Program-made: the position numbers and the translations under genes
Assembly: GCA_023423895.1 (NCBI GenBank)
Contig: JAFAER010000231.1
Location: 1-23,210, forward strand
Origin: Pseudomonadota bacterium
GTDB taxonomy: Bacteria; Myxococcota_A; Polyangia; Polyangiales; Polyangiaceae
Direction: 5' to 3'
DNA: 23,210 nt
Notes under the pieces: model-generated
Told to the model about the DNA's origin: nothing
The model's input: only the letters and a program-made list of their open reading frames with translations
Databases searched by the model: none
Part shown: positions 1 to 7,129 of the stretch, piece by piece
How positions within the stretch are numbered: the first letter of the stretch is position 1
Layout: each line of letters opens with the position of its first letter

Positions 1-1
1 C

Positions 2-786
2 GGCGGCGGCTTCGTCTTCGGCGATCTCGATACGCACGATGCTCCCTGCCGCTACCTATGCCGGTACTCTGGCGTGCACGTGCTCGCCGTCGATTACCGA
101 CTCGCGCCCGAGCACCGCTTCCCGGCCGCGCCGCTCGACGCGTTTGCCGCCTTCTCGTGGGCGAAGGAGCATGCCGCGTCTCTCGGCGCCGATCCGGATC
201 GCGTCGGTGTCGGTGGCGACAGTGCGGGCGGCAACCTTGCCGCCGTCGTCTCACTCATGGCGCGCGAAGCGGGCGAGGCCTCCCCGCGTGTCAGCTCCTC
301 GTCTATCCGCCGGTGGACAGGCGCTCGCATTGGCCCTCCGTGGACTCGTTCAGCGAGGGGTTCTTCCTCACCAAGTCGAGCATCGACTGGTTCGACGAGC
401 AGTACGGCATGCACGACGCCGAACGCAGTTCGGACTGGCGCCGCAATCCGCTCGTCTCCTCGAGCCACGCAGGTCTGCCGCCCACGTACGTCGCCACCGC
501 CGGGTTCGATCCACTTCGCGACGAAGGAGAAGCCTACGCCGCCGCCCTCGCTCGGGCGGGGACGCCCGTCAGTCTGCGCCGTTTCCCCGAGCAGCTGCAT
601 GGCTTCGTGAACATGGTCGGCATCAGCCGGACGGCTCGGGACGCGGTGCTGGAGATGGCAGGCGCGCTTCGGGTGCTCCTGCACCAGTCGTCACTCGCGT
701 TGGCGATGCCGTCGTCCGCGTGTGCGCTCAGTGAGTCTGTTCTGGGACGATCCGATTGCGCAGCGTGCCGACGCGTTCGACCGTGA
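2..786 (+). pseudogene. HSL-family alpha/beta hydrolase (acetyl esterase/lipase type), 5'-partial and frameshifted
   Basis: The product would be a carboxylesterase of the hormone-sensitive-lipase family. The window opens inside the oxyanion-hole HGGG motif (GGGFVFGD). Family landmarks follow in the same frame: VDYRLAPEHRFPAA and the nucleophile motif GDSAGG, with Ser codon 221-223. At about 281-291 the homology moves to another frame, where LLVYPPVD, the Asp of GFDPLRDEG (508-510) and the His of QLHGF (598-600) are found. The triad is therefore complete but split over two frames, which fits loss of one base (or gain of two). The second frame runs to 786 and overlaps the convergent FAH gene by 59 bp. 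A genuine mutation and a sequencing or assembly error cannot be told apart here. The family call is firm; the 3' end is uncertain, since a stop at 732-734 in the third frame would fit the spacing better. Confidence 0.75.
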
Positions 787-1600
787 CCTCGAAGACGTCG
801 CCCGGTTTCATGAAGACCGGAGGCTTTCGCGCGAAGCCGACGCCGCCCGGGGTGCCGGTGGCGATCATGTCGCCGGTCTCGAGCGTCATCACCTCGGACA
901 AGATGGCGATCGCATCAGCGACGTCGAAGATCATGTCGGACGTGTTGGCCTCCTGCATGACCACGCCGTTGAGGATGCCGCGGAGCACGAGGCCCTTCGC
1001 TCCGGCCGGGAGCTCGTCTGGGGTGACGAGCCCGGGGCCGAGTGAGCCTGTCGCATCGAAGTTCTTTCCGATGGTCCACTGCGCGGTTCGGACCTGGTAG
1101 TCGCGGATCGAGCCGTCGTTCAGGAGGGTGTACCCGGCGACGTGATCGAGGGCTTGTTCGCGAGAGACCCGATGGGCGGGCTTGCCGATCACGACGACGA
1201 GCTCGGCCTCGTAGTCGAACTGACCCGACACCGACGGGAGGACGAGGCGCTGCTCATGACCGACGAGGCTCGTCGGGTAGCGTCCGAAGACGACCGGGTA
1301 GTCCGGCGTCTGGTGCTTGCTCTCCGCGGCATGGTCGACGTAGTTCAGCCCGAGACAGAGAAGCTTGCCCGGATGCGGGATCACCGGACGGAACGTGACG
1401 TCGGCTGCGCTTCGGAGCGCGCTCGCCGGCGTTCGCTCGACGACCTCGGCGATCTTCGCGAGGTCGTACGACGGCGAACGGAGGAGGGCGCCGACGTCAC
1501 GGGGCAACGATGGGATCGCCGCGTTCAGATCGACGACGCCGTCCGCGCGCCGGACGCCGATGAAGGGTTCATGGTTCGCGAGCAGTGAGGACAACTTCAA
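728..1600 (-). CDS. Fumarylacetoacetate hydrolase (FAH) family protein
   Basis: A 290-residue FAH-fold enzyme, the usual length for the two-domain bacterial family. Members cleave or hydrate/decarboxylate beta-keto or enol acids, often late in aromatic catabolism. Visible motifs are LGLNYVDHAAE (His90), FDYEAEL with the expected metal ligands Glu131 and Glu133, NDGSIRD with Asp162, GKNFDATGSLGP, and TGTPGGVGF at 248-256. No signal peptide is present, so it is cytoplasmic. The start is TTG at 1598-1600, supported by a strong GGAGGT about six bases upstream. A palindrome at 1650-1663, roughly 50 bp upstream, is a probable operator, so this gene seems to have its own promoter even though it lies behind the VOC and deacetylase genes on the same strand. 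Substrate is not readable from sequence. With a ring-cleavage-type VOC protein and a hydrolase nearby, a hydratase or hydrolase for a ring-cleavage product is a reasonable guess. Confidence 0.93.
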   Translation of the reverse strand: MKLSSLLANHEPFIGVRRADGVVDLNAAIPSLPRDVGALLRSPSYDLAKIAEVVERTPASALRSAADVTFRPVIPHPGKLLCLGLNYVDHAAESKHQTPDYPVVFGRYPTSLVGHEQRLVLPSVSGQFDYEAELVVVIGKPAHRVSREQALDHVAGYTLLNDGSIRDYQVRTAQWTIGKNFDATGSLGPGLVTPDELPAGAKGLVLRGILNGVVMQEANTSDMIFDVADAIAILSEVMTLETGDMIATGTPGGVGFARKPPVFMKPGDVFEVTVERVGTLRNRIVPEQTH

Positions 1601-1649
1601 CGTCCACCTCCGACTTCAACCTAGGCCAACCCCACCACCGGTCAATGTG

Positions 1650-1663
1650 TTTTGTCGACAAAA
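1650..1663. promoter_or_regulatory. Palindromic operator 1 (TTTTGTCGACAAAA)
   Basis: A perfect 14-bp palindrome sits in the gap between the deacetylase stop and the FAH start. Its 12-bp core TTTGTCGACAAA recurs at 2949-2960 and 3822-3833. The GT-N2-AC layout matches operators of FadR/VanR-type GntR regulators such as ATTGTATACAAT. It is probably the site from which the GntR protein encoded at 3033-3818 controls the FAH gene. Binding is inferred from the recurrence and the positions. Confidence 0.75.
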
Positions 1664-1697
1664 AAGGCGAGCGGATCCCCGGGCGCTACGCAACACG

Positions 1698-2360
1698 TCA
1701 CACGGCTGCGGCGACGATCGGGTCGAGGTCGCCGACCGCGAGCCCGTCGCGGATCGGAACGACGTCCGGCGGTAGATCGGTGACGAGCTCGATCCGCTCG
1801 TGCGCGCACACCTCGAGGAAGTCATCCAGGCGCTCGAGACACGCTCCCTGGATGTCGTGGAGGACGACGACGGCGTGCTCCTGCGCGAGGCAGTCGGCGA
1901 GCGCCCGCTCCGCCCATCCGTCGGGGTCGACCCAGTCACGCGGCACCGAGTTCCACAGCACGCACGAGTAGCGATGTGCGACGAGATGATCGACCGCTGC
2001 GCGGCTCAACAGGTGACGCCCGAGGACCCCTCCACCGCCGAACGGGCGAAAGCGCTTCGGTTCGGGAACGAGCGGCGCGAGGAGGGCGTCGGTCGCCGCG
2101 ATCTCTGCCTCCACGGCCTCGGCGGCCGGCCGTGGATCCTCTCCAAGAGGAACGGCATGCGTGAACGAATGGTTGCCGACCAGATGCCCTTCCGCAACGG
2201 CTCGGGCAACGAGAGCTCGACCGGGTGCGTCGGCGATCTGCTTCCCGAGCACGAAGAAGTGTGCGCGGATCCCTCGCCGCGCGAGGACGTCGAGGACCGC
2301 AGGTGTGACCTGCGGATCGGGGCCGTTGTCGAACGTGATCGTCGCGCGCTTCGTCTTCAA
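1698..2360 (-). CDS. Polysaccharide deacetylase (NodB homology) family protein
   Basis: A 220-residue NodB-domain protein of carbohydrate esterase family 4 type. Family enzymes remove N- or O-acetyl groups, or open related amide bonds, using a divalent metal. Motif 1 reads TFDNGPDP (Asp11, Asn12). The zinc motif is HSFTH (His64, His68), motif 3 is RPFGG (Arg105), motif 4 is RDW (Asp142) and motif 5 is LHD (His168). The usual second Asp of motif 1, a metal ligand, is Asn here. No signal peptide is seen, so the substrate is probably a small intracellular molecule and not cell wall. The likely start is TTG at 2358-2360, which overlaps the VOC stop in TTGA and begins right before the domain. Longer versions of the frame only antiparallel the VOC gene. 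Co-transcription with the VOC gene is very likely. Confidence 0.85.
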   Translation of the reverse strand: MKTKRATITFDNGPDPQVTPAVLDVLARRGIRAHFFVLGKQIADAPGRALVARAVAEGHLVGNHSFTHAVPLGEDPRPAAEAVEAEIAATDALLAPLVPEPKRFRPFGGGGVLGRHLLSRAAVDHLVAHRYSCVLWNSVPRDWVDPDGWAERALADCLAQEHAVVVLHDIQGACLERLDDFLEVCAHERIELVTDLPPDVVPIRDGLAVGDLDPIVAAAV

Positions 2361-2893
2361 CGGTACGTGTTGTTCGAGGTGTGGTCGCCGGCGAGCCAAC
2401 GTGTGAGCTCGCGACGTGCGTTCTTGCGACGCTCGTCTTCGACCTCTCTCGTCACCGCCGTCGGACTGTCGCACGTGAGCTCGACGATCATCCCGTCGGG
2501 GTCCGTGGCATAGAGAGAACGGCAGTACCCGTGCTCGAGCACGTAGGTCTGCGGTACGCGGTATCCGGCCTTCTCGAGCCGCTCGGCGATCGACTTTTGC
2601 GTCTCGCCATCGACGCTGAGCGCGATGTGGTGGAACGGGGAGGCGGGCATCTTCGGGCCGAAGAGTTGTTGGTCGCGCTCGTTCGCGAACTGGAAGAAGG
2701 CGAGGGCGCTGCCGTCCGCCAGCCCGAAGAAGCAATGGCAGTACGTGCGCATCTCGCCAAACAGCTCGTCGGACTCGCACCACGTGGCGACGAGAGGCAG
2801 CCCGATGATGTCCTCGTAGAACGCCCGCGTCTTTTCGAGGTCCTTCGAGACGTACGCCGTGTGGTGCAGGCGGCTCGGCAGTCGTGCGCTCAT
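2357..2893 (-). CDS. VOC family protein (glyoxalase/extradiol dioxygenase fold)
   Basis: A 178-residue vicinal-oxygen-chelate protein with two beta-alpha-beta-beta-beta units. The first opens with LHHTAYVSKDLEKTRAFY and the second with FHHIALSVD. Candidate metal ligands are His10 or His11, His88 or His89, and Glu138 in DPDGMIVEL, the arrangement used by type I extradiol dioxygenases and glyoxalase-like enzymes. The start is ATG 2891-2893, because GGAGGA at 2901-2906 is seven bases upstream. The ATG at 2897-2899 would sit almost on the ribosome-binding site. The gene is first in a unit with the overlapping deacetylase gene and diverges from the GntR gene, sharing a 139-bp region that contains operator 2. 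A ring-cleavage or isomerase role on an aromatic or enol intermediate is likely, with substrate unknown. Confidence 0.9.
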   Translation of the reverse strand: MSARLPSRLHHTAYVSKDLEKTRAFYEDIIGLPLVATWCESDELFGEMRTYCHCFFGLADGSALAFFQFANERDQQLFGPKMPASPFHHIALSVDGETQKSIAERLEKAGYRVPQTYVLEHGYCRSLYATDPDGMIVELTCDSPTAVTREVEDERRKNARRELTRWLAGDHTSNNTYR

Positions 2894-2948
2894 GAGCATC
2901 TCCTCCGTCGAGTCGAGGCTAGTGTTGGATGTCGATCGGTCAAGGAAG

Positions 2949-2960
2949 TTTGTCGACAAA
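2949..2960. promoter_or_regulatory. Palindromic operator 2 (TTTGTCGACAAA)
   Basis: An exact 12-bp copy of the palindrome lies in the divergent region between the VOC start (2893) and the GntR start (3033). It is 56 bp from the VOC start and 72 bp from the regulator start. A site here could control both the VOC-deacetylase unit and the regulator's own gene. Confidence 0.75.
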
Positions 2961-3032
2961 GCTGTCGAATGAGCACAACGCGCCGCGCTATGTGCGAGCG
3001 CTCGATCGCGCGCGTGATAGGGTGGAGTTGTC

Positions 3033-3818
3033 ATGTCTCGCGCCAAGGTGCCGGTCCCTCGCTCCGTGAAGCCTCGAGCCCTTCGGGTGTTGCCGCCGCC
3101 GGAGCCGACGCTCGCCTCGACCGTGCTCGATCGCCTTCGCGCGGACATCGTCCATGGCCGGCTCGCTCCGGGCGAGAAGCTCCGGCTCGAGCACCTCACG
3201 ACGACTTACGACGCCGGCCGGACCCCGCTCCGGGAGGCGTGCTGTCGCCTGGCTGCCGAGGGGCTCGTCGCCATCGAGGACCAGCGCGGATTCCGCGTGA
3301 TGCCGATCTCGCGTGCCGACCTCATCGATCTCACCCGAACCCGCCAGCAGATCGAGACGCTGGCGCTTCGCGCGTCCATCGCGCGCGGCGATCTCGCATG
3401 GGAAGGGGAGGTGACGGCTGCGCTCCATCGGCTCATGCGCCTCTCGAAGTCGGGGGCCACGACAGGTGCTGCGCCGAGGACGAAACCCGCCCCTCTCGAC
3501 GATACCTGGGAGAACGAGCACGGCCGGCTCCATCAGACGCTGCTCAGCGCTTGTGACTCTCCGTGGCTCTTGCGGTTCCACGCGCTCCTGTTCGATCAGA
3601 GCGAGCGCTACCGGCGGCTCGCCGCTGCCTACGGGCAGCCGGAGCGAGACATCGACGGCGAGCACGTGGCGCTCGTGCGCGCGGCGCTGGATCGCGACGC
3701 AGAGCGGGCGTGTGCGCTGCTCACGGAGCACATCGCGCGAACGACGGATCGCGTCCTCGCGGCCCATCCGGCTCTCGCTCCGACGGTGGCGGACAGCGCA
3801 GCAGGCCATCGCCGGTAG
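3033..3818 (+). CDS. GntR family transcriptional regulator, FCD (FadR) subfamily
   Basis: A 261-residue regulator. The winged helix-turn-helix occupies about residues 26-90, with landmarks LRADIVHGRLAPGEKLR, RTPLREA and GFRVMPIS. The FCD effector domain follows at about 95-240 with the usual His set, here His167 in RLHQTLL, His211 in GEHVALV and His233 in TEHIAR. These normally hold a metal that binds a carboxylate effector. The start is ATG 3033 with GGTGGAG about five bases upstream. The N-terminal 25 residues are basic and proline-rich. Three copies of a GT-N2-AC palindrome flank this gene and its neighbours, which is good evidence for local regulation and autoregulation. The link to a malonyl-CoA decarboxylase gene recalls MatR of rhizobial malonate operons, but no synthetase or carrier gene is present, so the effector remains unknown. 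Confidence 0.93.
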   Translation: MSRAKVPVPRSVKPRALRVLPPPEPTLASTVLDRLRADIVHGRLAPGEKLRLEHLTTTYDAGRTPLREACCRLAAEGLVAIEDQRGFRVMPISRADLIDLTRTRQQIETLALRASIARGDLAWEGEVTAALHRLMRLSKSGATTGAAPRTKPAPLDDTWENEHGRLHQTLLSACDSPWLLRFHALLFDQSERYRRLAAAYGQPERDIDGEHVALVRAALDRDAERACALLTEHIARTTDRVLAAHPALAPTVADSAAGHRR

Positions 3819-3821
3819 CGG

Positions 3822-3846
3822 TTTGTCGACAAAAGGAATTTTTGTC
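3822..3846. promoter_or_regulatory. Operator 3: palindrome plus extra half-site
   Basis: TTTGTCGACAAA (3822-3833) begins three bases after the GntR stop codon. GACAAAA (3828-3834) also forms a second inverted repeat with TTTTGTC at 3840-3846, giving three half-sites. The element ends only eight bases before the first possible start of the malonyl-CoA decarboxylase gene, so it should overlap that unit's promoter or transcript start. Confidence 0.7.
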
Positions 3847-3854
3847 CTTGAACG

Positions 3855-4931
3855 GTGCGGCGGGCGTGGCACGCTCTGGACGTGCTCACCGTGCCTGCCG
3901 CCGATGCGCTGCACGTGTTCGTCGCCCGGCTGGCGACGCGCTTCTTCGCCGCGCCCGCACGGACACGGCAGCGCCTTCTGAGGTCAGCCGATGCGAGCGC
4001 GATGCGGCTCGCTCTCGCGCTTGCGGTACGCAGCGAGCTGCTCCGCGACCCGAGCGCGACCCAGGCGGAGCGATCGCTCGAGAAGGCGCTTCGCTCGAGG
4101 CTCGCCGACGCGCTCCGGGCGGAGAACCTGCGCGCCCGCGCGTTGGACGCGGGATCCCCGGAGACGCTCCTCGACGCCGTCCGCTATCACGACGCCGTTC
4201 ATCCCGTCGTGAGCGAGGCCGATCTCCGTCGTCGTCTCGCGCCCGATCGTGCGCTCTATGCGCTCGTCCACAAGAGCAGGCCGAACGCCGCGCTCGCCTT
4301 TGCCGAGGTGGCGCTCACGCGCGGTCTCCCGAAGCGCGTCGATCGGCTGCTCGACCCTGCCGCTCCGATCTTGTCCCCGAGTGCGGTGGATCACGGTGTC
4401 TTCTTCGGAATCTCGAACACGGAGCCGGGCGCGGCGGGGCTCTCGCTCGGTTCGACGCTCATCGAGCGGATGCTCGATCTCCTCGGCATGCGCTTTCCAC
4501 ACGTGCCGCACTGGGTGACGCTCTCCCCCATCCCCGGGCTCCGAGCGTGGCTCGAGGCCTCGCTGAAGGATCCGGAAGCGCGAACGCCGATCGAGGCGAT
4601 CGGTGCGGAGAGCGGCGTCTCGATCGCGGAGCTCTCGGCCACCGTCGATGCTGCGCAACATCGGACGGCGAAGGTGGCGCGCTCGGGGGGCACAGAGTCG
4701 AGCTCGGTCCTTCGCGCGCTCGCGGAGCACTATCTTGCGAGCACCGACGAGCGAGGGCGTCCGATCGACCCGGTCGCGCGTTTCCACATGGGGAACGGCG
4801 CGCGGCTCGACGCCGTGCTTCTCGATGCGGACCGGTCGATCAAGGGCATGGCGCAGTCCCTCGGCGTGATGGCGTCCTACGCCTACGTCGTCGGAGGACG
4901 GCGCGTCGGAGAGGGAGCAGAGGCACCGTGA
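3855..4931 (+). CDS. Malonyl-CoA decarboxylase family protein
   Basis: The enzyme family converts malonyl-CoA to acetyl-CoA and CO2. The C-terminal catalytic domain is clear: HGVFFGISNTEPGAAGLSLG (about 180-199), TLSPIPGL with the catalytic-type Ser224, EHYL (291-294), and DPVARFHMGNGA with the catalytic-type His311. At 358 residues it is shorter than typical bacterial or human enzymes of about 450 or more. The shortening is in the helical N-terminal domain. The start is uncertain: GTG 3855 is the first after an in-frame stop at 3849, with GTG 3882 and 3891 as alternatives. None has a well-spaced ribosome-binding site, so leaderless translation is possible. The operator at 3822-3846 abuts the start. 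Its stop overlaps the next gene's start (GTGA). No frameshift is seen. Confidence 0.88.
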   Translation: MRRAWHALDVLTVPAADALHVFVARLATRFFAAPARTRQRLLRSADASAMRLALALAVRSELLRDPSATQAERSLEKALRSRLADALRAENLRARALDAGSPETLLDAVRYHDAVHPVVSEADLRRRLAPDRALYALVHKSRPNAALAFAEVALTRGLPKRVDRLLDPAAPILSPSAVDHGVFFGISNTEPGAAGLSLGSTLIERMLDLLGMRFPHVPHWVTLSPIPGLRAWLEASLKDPEARTPIEAIGAESGVSIAELSATVDAAQHRTAKVARSGGTESSSVLRALAEHYLASTDERGRPIDPVARFHMGNGARLDAVLLDADRSIKGMAQSLGVMASYAYVVGGRRVGEGAEAP

Positions 4932-5758
4932 TCGCGCGATCCATCGAGGCGCCGGATGGCGTGAGGATCGGCGTCGAGGATGCGGGTCGCGTGGACGCAC
5001 CGGCGATCGTCTTCGTCCACGGCTTCGGCCAGAGTCGAGCCTCCTTCAGGAGCGTCCTCGAAGGCCCGCTCGCGGCGACGCACCGGCTCGTAGCAATGGA
5101 TCTCCGCGGGCATGGCGACTCCGACAAGCCCGCAGAGGACGGGGCGTACGCCAGCGAACGTCTCGGCGATGACCTCCACGCCGTGATCGAAGGGCTCGCC
5201 TTGCGTCGTCCGATCGTCGTTGCCTGGTCGTACGGCGGTGTGGTGCTCGGTGAATACCTGCGACGGCATGGGAGCGACGCCCTCGGCGGGATCTTGCTTG
5301 CGGCCGCGGCGATGCAGGTTGGCAAGCCCGCCCGCGAGCTGTTCGGGCCCGTGATGATGTCGAACGCGCGAGGCCTGCTGGCGGACGACGACACCGTGTA
5401 CGAGGCGGCCGCGCGGGCGTTCATCAGCGGGTGCTCGGCGTCGCCGCTCGAGCCTCCGGCCGTCGAGGATGCCGTCGGCGTGATGATGCGCGTCCCTGTT
5501 CATGCCCGGCGTTCACTGCTTTTTCACTCCGGCGACTACCTCTTGGAGATCACCCGGTGCACGGCGCCCGTCGCGACGATCCACGGCTCGCTCGACGCGG
5601 TCGTCTTGCCGCGTATGAGCGAGCTCGTCGCGGGGGCGGCTCCGAGCTGTGAGAGCACCCGATTGCCAGGTGTCGGCCACTTGCCGTGGCTCGAGGCGCC
5701 CGACGCGTTCATCGCATCGCTTCGCGCCGTCGGCGCGCGCACCGCCCCGGACGTCTGA
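4928..5758 (+). CDS. Alpha/beta hydrolase
   Basis: A 276-residue alpha/beta hydrolase fold protein. The oxyanion segment is FVHGFGQS (29-36), the strand/loop motif is MDLRGHGDSDKP (57-68), and the nucleophile elbow is AWSYGG with Ser101. The acid is Asp223 in HGSLDAVV and the base is His251 in GVGHLPW. The region between about 125 and 195 is the cap. No signal peptide is present. It starts at GTG 4928, four bases inside the end of the malonyl-CoA decarboxylase gene, so the two are translationally coupled. Relatives range from esterases and haloperoxidase-like enzymes to C-C bond hydrolases of aromatic meta-cleavage. The VOC and FAH genes nearby favour the last kind, but this is inference. Confidence 0.9.
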   Translation: MIARSIEAPDGVRIGVEDAGRVDAPAIVFVHGFGQSRASFRSVLEGPLAATHRLVAMDLRGHGDSDKPAEDGAYASERLGDDLHAVIEGLALRRPIVVAWSYGGVVLGEYLRRHGSDALGGILLAAAAMQVGKPARELFGPVMMSNARGLLADDDTVYEAAARAFISGCSASPLEPPAVEDAVGVMMRVPVHARRSLLFHSGDYLLEITRCTAPVATIHGSLDAVVLPRMSELVAGAAPSCESTRLPGVGHLPWLEAPDAFIASLRAVGARTAPDV

Positions 5759-5769
5759 AGTCTCCGCAG

Positions 5770-5785
5770 GCGCACCTCGGTGCGC
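5770..5785 (+). terminator. Possible terminator hairpin after the hydrolase gene
   Basis: A seven-pair GC-rich inverted repeat, GCGCACC-TC-GGTGCGC, lies 11 bases after the hydrolase stop. There is no T-tract and the loop is very short, so intrinsic termination is only a possibility. Confidence 0.3.
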
Positions 5786-5835
5786 GATGCGAACTCGCAA
5801 CCCCACGCAAAACCCGTCACGACGGAGGGCGCCTC

Positions 5836-6393
5836 ATGGCCTGGCAGGTCGATTCGGTTCATAGCCACGTTGGATTCACGGTGAAGCACATGATGGTGAC
5901 GACCGTTCGAGGTCGCTTCACCAGCTATCGGGGGAAAGTGACGCTCGATCCAAAGGACTTCTCGCGCTCGTCTTTCGAGGGCGAAATCGACGTTGCGAGC
6001 ATCGACACGGGCAACGCCGATCGCGACAACCATCTCCGGACGAACGACTTCTTCGATGTTGCGAACCATCCGAAGATCTTCTTCAAGAGCACGTCCATCG
6101 AGCCGAAGGACGATGGCGAATACGTCGCGCACGGCGATCTGACGATTCGCGGCGTGACGAAGCCCGTCGCGCTCGATGTAGAGTTTCCCGGGACTTCGAA
6201 GAACGCGTCCGGCGTCACCGTCGCCGGCCTGAGCGTCCGCGGTACGATCAATCGCAAGGACTTCGGCGTGAGCTTCCACGCGGTGCTCGAGACCGGCGGA
6301 CTCGCGGTCAGCGACAAGGTGAAGCTGGAGCTCGACCTGCAGATCGCGCAGGTCGAGGACGCGGCGACCACTGCATCCGCGTCCGTGGCCTGA
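5836..6393 (+). CDS. YceI family protein
   Basis: A 185-residue YceI-like lipocalin-fold protein; members bind polyisoprenoid or other lipid-like ligands in a beta-barrel. Family landmarks are WQVDSVHSHVGFTVKHM near the N-terminus, GRFTSYRGKV, the signature RDNHLRTNDFFD around 60-70, FKSTSIEP and LTIRGVTKPV. ATG 5836 is preceded by GGAGGG with about six bases between. There is no signal peptide, so this is a cytoplasmic member, unlike periplasmic E. coli YceI. It stands alone in its own transcription unit, 77 bp after the hydrolase gene, and has no visible link to the regulon upstream. Confidence 0.94.
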   Translation: MAWQVDSVHSHVGFTVKHMMVTTVRGRFTSYRGKVTLDPKDFSRSSFEGEIDVASIDTGNADRDNHLRTNDFFDVANHPKIFFKSTSIEPKDDGEYVAHGDLTIRGVTKPVALDVEFPGTSKNASGVTVAGLSVRGTINRKDFGVSFHAVLETGGLAVSDKVKLELDLQIAQVEDAATTASASVA

Positions 6394-6562
6394 TACTCGG
6401 GCGCGACTCGGAGCTCGGCTGAGCGCTACGCACTCAGGCCCCCGGGAAAAGCGCCGACGTGGCCGGGTTCGGGGACCGACCTCGAAGCTCCGTGCAAGGT
6501 GTCGACTCCTCGGATGCTCCCGACTCGGACCTCGCGGAGTCGATTTGGCGTGCGAGGGAAGG

Positions 6563-6583
6563 ATGATGCCGAACGGCGTGTAG
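6563..6583 (+). other. Six-codon leader frame ending in TAG, in frame with the next gene
   Basis: GAGGGAAGG is followed directly by ATGATG, then CCG AAC GGC GTG and TAG. This frame is the same as that of the membrane protein whose usable GTG start is at 6593, so the best-looking initiation site upstream is cut off by an amber codon after six codons. It could be a mini-leader with reinitiation, a nonsense mutation in the original N-terminus, or chance. Confidence 0.35.
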
Positions 6584-6592
6584 ACTCGAGGC

Positions 6593-7129
6593 GTGTACGC
6601 GCGCCAGGCTCTGAAGGTCTCGTTTCCGCCGCCCGGGTTCTTCGTCACCGACGTGCGCGTTGCGCTGCAGCTCGATGGCAACACCGTCTACGACGGCGGG
6701 TTCAGGAGCGGCTTCGAGCTGGAGCTGCCAGTGAGCCCCGGCCGACACACGCTCATGACCACGATCGATCTCGGAGTCGTCCAGCGCCGTCGCGCATACA
6801 CGCTCGACGTGAGCGCAGGGCAGGCGAAGCACGTCCTCCTTCGCTACAGCCGCTTCTGGGGGAACTTCACCCGCGAGCTCGCCGACTTCGGGGAGCTGCC
6901 GGCGGTGAGCGCTCGGACGTTCCGCTGGGGGCGGGCCGGGCTCGCGTTCGTCGTGAGTACGCCGCTTGCCGCCGTCTTCGTCTTCGCCGTCGCCGTGAAG
7001 ATCGCGCCGCCGTATACGGCAGACGGACACGCCGTCATGGCGATCGGTCAGCTCCTGCTCGCGCTCGTACTGGCACCCGTGCTCGGCGCATGCGCCGCGG
7101 CGTTCGCCGGCCGACCGCACGGGCGTTGA
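6593..7129 (+). CDS. Hypothetical membrane protein with two C-terminal transmembrane segments
   Basis: A 178-residue protein with no family I can name. The first ~110 residues look like a soluble beta-rich domain (KVSFPPPGFFVTDVRVAL, SPGRHTLMTTID, YTLDVSAGQAKHVLLRY). This resembles carboxypeptidase-regulatory or PEGA-like small sandwich domains by texture only. Two hydrophobic segments follow, at about 115-137 (LAFVVSTPLAAVFVFAVAV) and 148-170 (AIGQLLLALVLAPVLGACAAA), so it is an inner-membrane protein with an N-terminal soluble head. The GTG start at 6593 has only a weak GAGG nearby, and the better ribosome-binding site 30 bases upstream leads into an in-frame TAG. The gene stands alone. Confidence 0.72.
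   Translation: MYARQALKVSFPPPGFFVTDVRVALQLDGNTVYDGGFRSGFELELPVSPGRHTLMTTIDLGVVQRRRAYTLDVSAGQAKHVLLRYSRFWGNFTRELADFGELPAVSARTFRWGRAGLAFVVSTPLAAVFVFAVAVKIAPPYTADGHAVMAIGQLLLALVLAPVLGACAAAFAGRPHGR

Noticed and set aside
2361..2783. N-terminal extension of the deacetylase frame
   Set aside because: It only shadows the VOC gene on the same strand; the NodB domain starts immediately after TTG 2358-2360.
3563..4927. Upstream extension of the alpha/beta hydrolase frame across the GntR and decarboxylase genes
   Set aside because: Arg/Ala-rich shadow of two well-supported genes; the hydrolase domain begins right at GTG 4928.
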